The position numbers were made by a program, and so were the translations under genes. Under the pieces are notes generated by a model that did no database searches, had not been told where the DNA came from, and was given only the letters and a program-made list of their open reading frames with translations. Of a stretch of DNA of 64,000 bases, positions 48,151 through 58,500 are shown in pieces. The stretch spans positions 62,001 to 126,000 of the forward strand of contig JAUIRK010000320.1 of NCBI GenBank assembly GCA_030549495.1, in the 5' to 3' direction. This DNA comes from Nectonema munidae (lineage: Eukaryota > Nematomorpha > Nectonematoida > Nectonematidae). The stretch's first letter is position 1. Every line of letters begins with the position of its first letter.

Positions 48151-48510
48151 TAGATCTAAGAGAAAAACAATATAAATTCATGATGTTACTTATTGAGAAA
48201 AATTGATTAAAACACATATTTTGATCTATTTATCTTATCTTTAGAAATTTATATGCAGTAAACAATAATAAAAATAATATTTATCCAAAACATATTTTTT
48301 TTCGAGGAATCAAATTGTAAATCAAAACCCCACTTAAATTTTGGAGAACTAATTAAAAAGTTATAAGTAAAAAACGAAGGTTAATTTATAAAAAATCGAA
48401 AACTAAAGATTTTTTAAAAATCTAAAAATAAATTTTGGTTCTGATAGTAGAGTGGTTTTATAATTGTCTTGGAAATTGTTACAAATTAAAGGTGAATATT
48501 TGTCAAAATG

Positions 48511-49699
48511 TAACAATATAAAAATCTACAAATTAATTTACGGTTTGTCTAAAATAAGTTGCAAAAGTAAGCTGCAAAAAGAAACCTTCATAACTTGGTT
48601 AATATGCTTTAAAATAAAATGAAATTTTATTTATATATTTTTTAAGGTATATTCTCTTATTGTTTTAAGTTTCAGATCTTTTCTTTATATATTTTATTAG
48701 TTATGAGGCATCAAATATTGAGGTCGGCAATTTTATTCTCTAAAAGGTCTAAAGTAAGCTGCAAAAATAAAATTTTCTTTAGCCATTTTTTGGGAACTTT
48801 AAAAATGGAATCTTTTTAATTATCTTTCGAATTAATAAGTTAGTTCATTTTTATATATTTCTTTATTATATCGCCTTCCATATATCAATATTTGTCATTA
48901 TCACTTATATAATATATCTTCTCTTCTTTAAGAGTGTTTTCATTTATTTTTAAGAATTTCTACCTTGTTATATTTATTTAGATATTTTGACTCCTACCTT
49001 TCTATTTTTAGTAAGTTTTTTTTATTATTATTTACTTTACTGTAACTATGATATAGATTTCCTTTTTTAAGACAAGTTACTAAATTTCCTTTTTGGTACT
49101 GTAACTATTTTATCCATTTGATTTCTTAAAACACGCTGACTTCCTTTCATTAAATTTTGTGGTACTAACTTAGTTTGATAATAATTGTTTTCATAAGAAA
49201 AAATTTCTTTTGATTTACTTTCCAACATATTTTTCTCAATATCAATTACATGCTATCTGTTCATATAATAATTCAAATTAATATCAAAAACTAATGATCC
49301 ATTTAATTATACTCAAAAATTATATTTAGGATCAAATCTTCAAAAGAAAGGAGGAAAAAAGCTTGACACTCTTCTACTTTATACGCTTTCGAAATTTAAT
49401 ATAATATTTAATTAATGCTAATAAATTTATTTGCTATTTTAAAATTTATAGTGAACAATAGCATTATTCTTAAAAAATATTCACATTTTTTCGTATTTTT
49501 GTACTTTGTGGAAAATTGATTAAAGATAAATTGAAACAATTAGGATTTAGTTTAGAGGGAGGCATAAACTTTTCGAATTAACACCCACTTGAGCAAAGAA
49601 AACTTTTTTGCAGCTGCTTGAACTTTTTAAATGGATTTTCCTAGGTTCTTCTCGCTTAATTTTATGAGAATAACTTAATATTTTGAACTTTTAAAGAAC
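48511..49699. other. A+T-rich non-coding stretch
   Basis: Phrases such as AAAGTAAGCTGCAAAAA recur (48565, 48752), hinting at a decayed repeat. No coding block was recognised. Confidence 0.4.
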
Positions 49700-50484
49700 G
49701 CTTATCCCAGTGTGTTAAATTGGTGTGAACGAAATGACCTTGCTATAAATCAGTCGAAAACGAAATCAATGATTTTCTCGAAAAAGAACATCGTGGAAAC
49801 TTTTTTGTTTGACAAGCTGAACTTGAAAATCTTTTCTGAAGTGAATTTGCTTGGTTTAATAATTGAAAATAATCTCAGTTTTAATCAGCACATTACTTAT
49901 CTTTCTATAAAGCTCGCCAAAATAAATGGTATATTAGCTCATGCCAGAAAGCTCTTTCCAACTAAAGTTCTTCTGATATTACTAAAAACTCTCTTTCTTC
50001 CTCATCTTTATTACAGCTTGGTCAACTTTGGGCACTGTAATTTACATCGCTTAATTGTTTTGTATAAGAAAGCTGTCAGAATTGTTACCCATTCAAAAAA
50101 AATGTCTCACACAACGGAACTCTTTGTCAAACTTGACTTGTTAAAGTTGGAAGACATTTATAATCAAAAAATTGTAATATTTATCCTTTCCAATTTGAAC
50201 TCTTCGCATAATCATTTTCAAAATATTATACTTTTCACTTCAAACCCACCTATTTTTTCAGAAATGTTATGAATCTAGATAAACCGCGTTTCAGACTTGA
50301 AGCTTCTAAGCTTTCTATAAGATACAAAGCTGTTTGTTTTTGCGAAAAATACAGAAGCTTCATAGCAGAAAGTTGCTCTTCAGTAAAGAAAATGAAACTC
50401 ATCATGAAAGATTGGTTCATTTCTTCATATAGAGAAAAAACAACTTGTAATGTTGTTAATTGCTATATTTGTCAAAATAATTAG
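49700..50484 (+). mobile_element. LINE 3' end (reverse transcriptase thumb and C-terminal domain)
   Basis: Two abutting frames (49712-50272 and 50269-50484) read LNWCERNDLAINQSKTKSMI (region after the RT active site), LLGLIIENNLSFNQHI, LLKTLFLPHLYYSLVNFGHC, YKKAVRIVTHSKK and finally NCYICQNN. The ending matches the pattern NCFICSNS of the LINE at 18098-20353, so both belong to one clade. It is 5'-truncated just downstream of the YxDD motif. A single frame change near 50270 separates the two parts. Confidence 0.75.
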
Positions 50485-51282
50485 TTAATGATATTTCTTG
50501 TACTCATTTCATCCTGGTGCTCTATTTGCTTTTTAACCTTCACATGCCACAGTATAAAAATAATACACCAATGCCACAATACTGGAGTAAAAAGCCCATG
50601 TCCTGTTATTTTCAAGTTAAAATAAAGTTAGATCTAAATAAGAAACATTTAATAAGTTTATAACATGATTTTTTGTTTTTGAGGTTTTTTTTATCTCAAT
50701 AATAATTCATCTAACCAATGTTTCTGAGAAAAACTTAGAAAGCAAATCAACAAAAAATAAAAGTTTTATTATATTCAATTTAACGCCATCTTTTTTTTTC
50801 AAAAAACAAATATTTACGAGAATATATAGGTAAATAAAAAAATTTATGGCATAATAATAAATTGAATATAATATTAAAATACCATAGCTTTTATAAAATC
50901 TTTATCTACAACGTTTTGTAAAAAAGCCTCATTTTCCAGTGATATTTACAGGCGCTGTCTTGGTAAATAAATTTATAAGTAGGACAAGTCGCTTTTATAG
51001 GCCGCCTTTTCTTAATAGCAGGAGAAAAGAAATCTACATCTATTGATAATAAAAGGGACCTGATTATCATAATAAATAATGGTTGCTCCTTGGACGATTT
51101 GTTTATATGACAGTATGTAGCAAACCTTGCGTAATAAAAATCAATATCTGTTTGGCATTTGTTTATGCGTTCTCTTTGTGGAAGATAATTCCTTTTGCAC
51201 AGCATTCACCGTTGATTTACGATACAAAGCTTTGTGTTGAATAAGTTTTTTCACGTTCATTATTTTGTTATTTGCCACAATC
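50485..51282. other. A+T-rich non-coding stretch
   Basis: A 99-codon minus-strand frame at 51205-50906 shows no family features and may be antisense to the 5' part of the adjacent piggyBac remnant. Confidence 0.35.
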
Positions 51283-52005
51283 ATGAACACTTCAAGCGAA
51301 TATTCAACGTCTACCGAATCTGATGAGTACTTTTATAGCTTGGACGATTCAGCGTCGGATATATATGAAGAAGCTCCCCTTTCAAGAGAAGAGTCATTTG
51401 AAGAACTTGGGGAAAGAGAAGAAGAAACTCTGGAAAATGTGGATGAAAACTTGATAGCCCCGGACGTTACAAGATATTTTTGATGATTCCTATAAAACTT
51501 TCTAATTTATGAAGTTCTAAAGACTGAATTTTGGGGTTTATATTTTGTCCGACATCAGATGTATAGTAAAAATAATTTATTTAGTAAAAGCATTTCAAAA
51601 TAGGAAGAGTTAAAGGCTTGCCATGAAAGATTTAATATAAGTGACCTACTAGCTTACTTTGGGTGTCTTATTTACATTGGACAAGCTAAAGACCAAAGAA
51701 TAGCGACGCGGTATCTTTTCTCCGAAACCTTGGTTCTTTACAATAAGTATAAAAGCGGTGTTGATTGTTTCAACAGAATGGCAAGGGATTTTACATCCTA
51801 TAAGCCTAGTAGAAGATGGACTATGGCTGTTTTTACAAATTACTTAGATATCACAGCGTTCAACTCTTGGGTAATTTATAGTTTCAACACCGATGCACAT
51901 TGCTCAACTAGAAAAGGAGGCAGGAAATTTTTTTTGAAGCTTTTATCTCTCAAACTTTGTGAACAGTCAATGCTTGTACGCTCTAAAGTTTCACAAATAT
52001 CCTAA
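51283..52005 (+). mobile_element. piggyBac transposase remnant, catalytic core deleted
   Basis: The first part (ATG at 51283, stop at 51481) is a highly acidic N-terminus (STESDEYFYSLDDSASDIYEE), as usual for piggyBac transposases. The second part is open from 51604: EELKACHERFNISDLLAYFG and CLIYIGQAKDQRIATRYLFS match the start of the DDE_Tnp_1_7 domain. The frame then passes without a stop into LYNKYKSGVDCFNRMARDFT, KPSRRWTMAVFTNYLDITAF and NSWVIY, which match its end (normally YNxxKGGVD...TRRWP). The intervening core with the catalytic aspartates is missing, an in-frame internal deletion. TTAA target and terminal repeats were not located. Confidence 0.8.
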
Positions 52006-53329
52006 AAATTTCACAAAAAATTTTTTTCCCACTAGAAGTTAAAATATTTTTTCCATGGTGTTATGTTTTTACAGAGCAAAATGGTAAAGAAAACAATTTA
52101 TTGAGGAAAGGAAGAAAGAAGTGATGATATATAAGAAAATCTGCACCTATTTATACTATCGATATATTATCTTGTAAAATAGGTATGCAAATGAAGAGCC
52201 TTTCGCATAAAACAGTGTTCCACTGAAAGAATAGGAACCTATGCAAATATTTACTTATTTGCATAGGCCATTGTAGAGAATGTGACTTTTAACATTGTTG
52301 TTGAGGGAATGTGAAAGAATGCGTGTTTTGCATAAGACCATAACATATGGGATTAAACTACACTTATAAGTAAAATATTTTCTAAAAAAAAATTGAAAAA
52401 ATTTCATTCAATTTTTTTTAAAAAAAGTTGACACATTTGCCGTTTTTTTTAATTAAAATAAAAATATTTATTTCTAATTTTTACATTTATTAAAAATCGC
52501 TTACATTTTATTTTAAAATTTTTGATATATATTTTTGATTCTTTAAGCGAAAATTTTTTAAAAACATTTTAAGCCATGCCTATCTTAAAGTGCATCTTTT
52601 TACCCCCATTTTGCATGCCGGTTCGTTTTTGAAAAAATTTCAAAAAATTTTTTATAAGCCTTTGAACAATATGGAAAATTTTGCTAATTTTCAAGCGTGT
52701 AAAATGAATAATTACATTTTTTTGCATATTCATAAAATATACCTAATATATAAACATAATACGTTGAAAAAATGGTTTTTTTTATTGTAATTTTAATTTA
52801 TCAAATTTTTGATTTTAATATCTCATTTTAAAGGTAATATTATACTGATTATGAAAATGTATAAATATTTTAAGTTTGAATTTTTTAAAATACTTTTTTG
52901 CCTCTGAGTTTGATAAAATAACAAAATTTCTAACTTTGACCGCAAAAAAATATATAAGTCATTACCAAGGCGAGTAAAAGTCAATAAAGTCAACTTTTAT
53001 TTCCGTTTAGCAAAAACTCTTTAAAGAAGATCTTTACTTGTTTAGTCTAAAAAATTTTTGAACTAATTTCAAATTTTTAAGTCAATCAAAGTCAATTTTA
53101 ATATTTAACACTTTTTGATTCAATGTGCCTAATTTTATTCTCAAACTTTTTATCATTGCATATTTTTCACATCTTTTACACAAGTTTACCTTAAAAGTTA
53201 AGTTATCTTGCAAAATTGTAGATTACCGTCATAAAATCATTCAAAATTAGTAATAGAAAAAGACGTCTCTTTTCAAACCTACCGGCAACACTTCAGTTCC
53301 AATTGTAATTAAGTCGACAAATTGGTTGC
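52006..53329. other. A+T-rich non-coding stretch
   Basis: The part up to about 52340 may be the 3' end of the piggyBac element (TATGCAAAT and TTTGCATAG phrases in opposite orientations near 52225-52270). The rest shows nothing recognisable. Confidence 0.4.
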
Positions 53330-53815
53330 AAGCAGCAAAATATTTTCATTAAAATCTTTCAGCAGTGAAGAAATTAATGATGAAGATGATGGAATTTTAT
53401 TGCCAAATATCAAGAAATTGTTAAAAAAGAAAATCTATGTCAAAACTTGCTAACAATAATTCGAGAATATTCACGATTCATTGATTTAATCGGAAAAGGT
53501 AAACATAGAGACTTTTTCAGTCGAAGATGCCTTTACTTGTTTCTTCAATATTATTTCATTTAAGTCGAATGTGGCGTTAAAAGTTATCTTGAAAATAGAT
53601 TCAAATAAAATGAAATCATGAATATGGAAAACTCTCAAATTTCTACCAGTACTTATCCCAAATAGCAAAATTGTCAAGTTTTAACTTTAGAAGTAGAAAG
53701 ATCTTTTTCTAAACTGAAAAAACTGCTAGAAAATGGTCGAATTTTAAATCAGAAAATGTCATTAATTATATGTTGTTGTATTACAAAGTCATGGATTTTT
53801 TGAAATAATTTTCAA
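53330..53815 (+). mobile_element. hAT transposase C-terminal remnant
   Basis: Near 53680-53750 the frame TLEVERSFSKLKKLLENGR is the hAT dimerisation motif. After one frame change it continues as NFKSENVINYMLLYYKVMDF, as usual in one arthropod hAT group. Upstream to 53330 there are only weak protein-like pieces (SNVALKVILKIDSN). The element is old and its ends were not found. Confidence 0.5.
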
Positions 53816-54278
53816 TACTTTCTCTAAAGTGTTCAAAGTTGTTCAATTCAATAAAAACTTTAAAAAGTAAATAAAGTCAATTTTTTCTCTCCGTAAAAGT
53901 CAATTTTTTGGGTCAATTTTTCCTCGCCCTGAACTCATTACATATTTAGAATCAACGTGACAAACCCTATAAGAATAGGTTTTTAAATTTTCGATTTTTC
54001 AGGCCTTTCAAATGGTCTCAAATTATGATTTCACATATATTCAACAAATATACAAGTATTATATCTTTTTAGATTTCTCTTATCATTCTGAATAACAATA
54101 TTAACTTTATTTTACCATAAATATTTTGGTTAATTTTTTTTTATATATATTTGATATGCCAGACCTACCTAAACTCATATACACACAGACACATATCATA
54201 TGTATAATGCGAGATTCTTAAAAATATTAATAATATATTTGAAAAAATATTTTTTCAGTGTGAAAAGTTTTAGGACCT

Positions 54279-54385
54279 AGAATCACACAGGTACCAATGA
54301 TCTTTAAAGGTACCAATGATCTTAAGCAGGACCTAGAATCACGGGGTACCAATGATCTTTAAGAGGATATAGAATCACGAGGATC
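54279..54385. repeat. Short tandem repeat, about 35-45-bp period
   Basis: GGACCTAGAATCAC and GGTACCAATGATCTT recur at 54272-54305, 54308-54340 and 54347-54385 with variation, about three units. Confidence 0.55.
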
Positions 54386-55539
54386 TAGAATCCAATGTCT
54401 TGAGGAAAGCTGGGGACAAACAGGCTTATCCTAGTGATATATAAGAATAATGGTTAACAGTCTAAAAGTGAAAACCTTTTGTGCTTATTATTTGTCTTCT
54501 AAATATCAAGTGACAAATAAAATCGCAATTTCTTGATTGAAATTAAATCAAATTATATATAGATAATCATGCAATATTAAAAACGAAGCAATCTTTATGC
54601 TAAAAATTCATAGAATCAAAGTTGACTCTTGCTACTATTATCTCTTTAATCTCCATTTTAATCACTACTCTATCCTTTTAATCAAAGTTTTGTTATGTTT
54701 TTGATTATTATGTTTTTTAAAATATAAAATTCTATTCCTCTATTGTATTGTTGAAAAAACATACATCTGTAAATTTTTTATATAGTTTGATTTATTGACG
54801 CAGCTTGTAAGACTATATAGTTAAAATTTTGACAAAATAATTAAAGAAAAATCATTTTAATTTAAATTTCGCTAGAGTTTATGAAGATGAGTAAATATAT
54901 TTAATTTTTACTGTAGAAGTACAATAGTCTGTGGTGATTTAATAATGAAAACACGAAAGAGACTGCTTACATCAAAATATGAGCAGTGTCTAAGCTGAAC
55001 TTAAAGTTGAAAGCTACTTTCATAAAAGTCAGACAACAAACATAGTTTACTATCTTTTTTTTCCTGTTTTGATGGCTGATAATCTAAACTACTTTAATGA
55101 TAAAAAAGAAACAAATAATTTTTTAAAGATAAATTTCTTATTATTTATAGAATTCTTTTAAGAAATCTTATCATTGTCAATTTCTCATTCTCAGGACATC
55201 ATTAGAATTGATAAATATAATTTTTCGTATATATAAAATTCATTTTCCTAATCGTTATCATTGCCTATTTAGATTCCCAAATGTTAAACTACAATTTCAA
55301 AAAAAAAGAGGGAACGATTCCAAACCTTAAATACAACTTTTAATTTAGTTAATTACTGTTATTGATTTTTAATTTTTAAAAGAAATAAAACTTATTTAAC
55401 AGTTTTATTTTTTTAAATATTCTTATTTTTGTTTATTTTTTATTTATAAAAATTTTCCTTTCTCTCTGATATTAAAATTAATTTCAAGGCAACAGAAATG
55501 GTTCTCACAAGTTAATTTTTTGCCTTTGAACCATAGAAA
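54386..55539. other. A+T-rich non-coding stretch
   Basis: No coding block was recognised. Confidence 0.45.
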
Positions 55540-57590
55540 TTTTTATGCACTAAACAATAATAAAAATAATATTTATCTTTAAAAATAAAAAAGAAAATAA
55601 AATTTCGGCAACTATTTTTAATCATATACATTGTGAACTAACTTAAAATTTTGACGAATAATCCAAAAGTTATAAGCAATATAAAAACGAAGATTAATTT
55701 ATAAAAAAACAAAAAACTAAAACAATTTTATAAAAATCTACAAATAAATTTAGGTTCTGATAGTAGAGTGGTTTTATAATTGTCTTGGAAATTGTTACAA
55801 ATTAAAGGTGAAAATTTGTCAAAATTTAACAAGCTTTAGTTTAAAATTGCCAAATATAAAAAATATGCATCCCTCATCTACTAATTAATGGTAATGAAGC
55901 CCATGGAATATAAAAACAATAAAATGGTATTTCTCAAGTAATTATGATATAAGTAATGTATTTTGAAAGCCCATAAAAAATGCTTTAATTTGGTATATCG
56001 CATGATGCATTTTGTTGATAAATGTGAAAGTTATAAACCTTTTAATATTTGACTAAAATTTAAGCTAGAAACACTACAAATAAACTAAGCGTACACTAGC
56101 CCGATAAAATAAACCACACATGCGTGCTAAAGATGTGGTGAAGCGTATGCGAAATAAGAATTCCCTGCGCTCACAAACGCGTAATGCAACATATGTTCAT
56201 CTTTCTTCGCAGAGTTATGCGCTAAAATCAATAATAAGCTTGTTAGAATCAATAATGTCATTTATTCTTCGCACACTGTCGGTATAAATATAACGAATGC
56301 CCTTCGTTAAAAATTAGAAAGGTTGTATCTAAACTAAATAAAAGTTGACTACGATTATCCAACAAAACTCGTACATTCGATCGACATTTTCACTTCTAAA
56401 ATCATTTTAAATTTATTAGAAAAACATTATACTACTGACCCATAAAAAGTAAAAAATAAATATTAATTTTCGACAGTTTTCTTTAACTATGACATTTTAA
56501 AATGTAAAAAACCATATTCTACCTTTGTGAATATAAAATATTGAAAAAATAATATATAAACTCATCACGTTAATTATTGGTATTTTTTGAAACAAGATAA
56601 ATGTTGACTGACCTCACATAAAAGCGGATTTTGGAAAAATAAAAATATATTTATTTGTAAAACCTAGCCTATTTTACCCACAAAGAGTATAGCTTCAAAT
56701 CTTGTACATTCGATCGACATTTTTCATTTCAAAAATAATTTTAAATTTATTAGAAAAACATTATACTGACCTATACTACTGACGCATAAAAAGTAAAAAA
56801 TATATATTTATTTTCGACAGTTTTCTTTAACTATGAGATTTTAAAATGTAAAAAACCATATTCTACCTTTGTGAATATAAAATATTGAAAAAATTGTATA
56901 TAAATTCACGACGTTAATTATTATTGGTATTTTTGGAAACTAGATAAAAGTAGTCTGACCTCACATAAAAGCAGATTTTGGAAAAATGAAAATATATTTA
57001 TTTGTATAACCTAGCCTATGTTAACCACAAAGAGTATACTTTTCCAATGATACGATTTTCATTCAAATTTTTTTTAAATGTTCACATTATGCTCCACTCA
57101 AAAGGTGGTTCGTAATTTTTTCAAAAATTTAGGCCAAATTTTTCGAAGTAAAGTACATTTATTAAATTTTTTTAAAACTTTTGCAAAAATAAATTATCCT
57201 AGAGTATGTAGCAAACGATAAGCTTTCTAATGATATATATATATCATGAAAAAAAAATTATTGAAAAACAGTTTAATTCTTTCTGCAAATCAAACAAGTA
57301 AAATTTTTCAAAAAATCGTATTAGTATTGGTAGTAGTAGTAGTATTATTATTATTATATATTACATAAACATTTCAACCATTCATATAGTTTTTATGAAA
57401 TCAAAGTTAAGTGTTTTGAACTTTTAGGTAGAATTTTTGAAATGTGGCTTTCAATATGTATGTGAAATATTTTTTGAAAATTTTTATTTTAAGTATATTT
57501 TTTTGCATTTTACGATTTACACATTTAAATATATAATAAGGCTGGCAAGTTGTCTCCCCGGAGATCTTGCCAGACCTCTGATATATAACA
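55540..57590. repeat. Last unit body, right part, ending the array
   Basis: Resumes with GCACTAAACAATAATAAAAA and follows unit order: TAGAGTGGTTTTATAATTGT, a single CACACATGCGTGCTAAAGAT block (56112), the ~340-bp duplication (about 56380 and 56717), an ATT microsatellite (57330-57358), and the terminal hairpin at 57561-57578, here with one A/C mismatch in the stem. Its variants match those of 48240-48510 rather than units 1-3. Confidence 0.75.
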
Positions 57591-58135
57591 TAAGCAAATT
57601 TTTTGAAAATCTCAAAAAGCTGATATGATGGCAAAAAACTGAATTCATATTTGAATTCTACGACTAAAAATTGGTTAGAATTAGCTAAACAATCTTTCGC
57701 CAGAAAAATTATGTTGACCTATGATAAAACAAAAGTAAAAGAAGAAAATCATTTTATTAACAATATATCATTTTTAGAGTAATAAAGCAATTTACATGTC
57801 AAACATTCAGCCTTCTTGACTTTTCGTTGAAATAGTTCAAAAACTCGAAAACTCTTTTTAGGGTCGAAAAACTTCTCTCACAGGATGCAGTGCTAATTCC
57901 TATTGTTAGAGCAGCGTGATACTAAAAAAAATACTTTAGACAATTTTATAATATATTTATTGAAACTACTAATGTACAAAGAAAAGACTTTTTCACAAGC
58001 GCACTTTATCGGATGTAATTCATTTAAAACTTATATAAGCTTGAAAAATTGAGTGGAGAGGCTTGGAAAATTGACTAGGGGTGAGGGATTAAGGGGGCTC
58101 ATGTCAAAATGGGGGAGGGGGGGCTCTTCCAAAAT
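57591..58135. other. Non-coding stretch right of the array
   Basis: No coding block was recognised. A G-rich patch (GGGGGAGGGGGGGCTC) at 58109-58126 resembles the patch at 27500. Confidence 0.4.
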
Positions 58136-58500
58136 TTAAATCATTTCTTGTATTAAGTAGGAGTGAAAAGCTTCAGTCGAATAATGTTTTCGAAACCCTA
58201 ATTGCTTGTCATTTAAATAATTTATCGAGTTCAAGTAAGTTTTTAATTGACAATGTTTATATTCTTCAAATATTTTTGAAAGTATCGGAACTATTGAGAC
58301 AGGTCTATAATTATCTATACAATTTTTATCATTTCTCTTATATATAAGTACCACTTTGTGAAGCTTAAGGATGTCCGGGAAGGTGAAATTCTTTAAAGAA
58401 AGATTTATAGCATAACATAAAACAGTACATATGCTATATTTTATTGACTTCACATGATTTATTGAAATGCGATATTTATCTTTAGTCTCATTTTTTCATT
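58136..58500 (-). mobile_element. LINE reverse transcriptase fragment
   Basis: Read leftwards from 58453, LHKVVLIYKRNDKNCIDNYR and PVSIVPILSKIFE are the first reverse transcriptase blocks, followed by LNDKQLGFRKHYSTEAFHSY. The frame stops before the FxDLxKAFD block. Only about 100 codons remain. The sequence resembles the CR1/jockey-type LINEs but is too short to place. Confidence 0.7.

Larger units (their letters stand above)
46778..48510. repeat. Unit 4 body, left part, with insertions
   Basis: Begins with the usual CAAGTTGTCTACCCGCG flank. It then holds a 40-base match to the 150-bp repeat at 8690 (46909-46950), a SINE (47018-47201) and a minus-strand LINE piece. It resumes unit sequence at about 48170-48510 (ATTGAGAAAAATTGATTAAA onwards) and breaks off. 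Confidence 0.6.
29783..57590. repeat. Head-to-tail array of a ~5.5-kb unit with a long palindrome at each unit start
   Basis: Four units start at 29783, 35486, 41536 and 45844, each with a palindrome. Junctions end in a GTCTCCCC box plus hairpin at 35456-35488, 41500-41532 and 45799-45830, and again at the right edge, 57553-57584. Spacings are 5.70, 6.05 (5.51 without an inserted Helitron) and 4.31 kb. Units 2 and 3 are most alike. Inside each unit, after the palindrome, come a segment duplicated at about 1.19 kb (once only in unit 3), a 256-bp duplication containing CACACGCGTGCTAAAGATGT, a 346-bp duplication containing CTACTGACCCATAAAAAGTA, and an ATT microsatellite. No convincing protein gene was found; paired 80-codon frames are shadows of the palindrome arms. 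Confidence 0.85.

Noticed and set aside
57437-57628. Small frames with ARPLIYN/GETTCQPYY over the terminal hairpin
   Set aside because: They are translations of the conserved unit end (GTCTCCCC box and hairpin), not genes.
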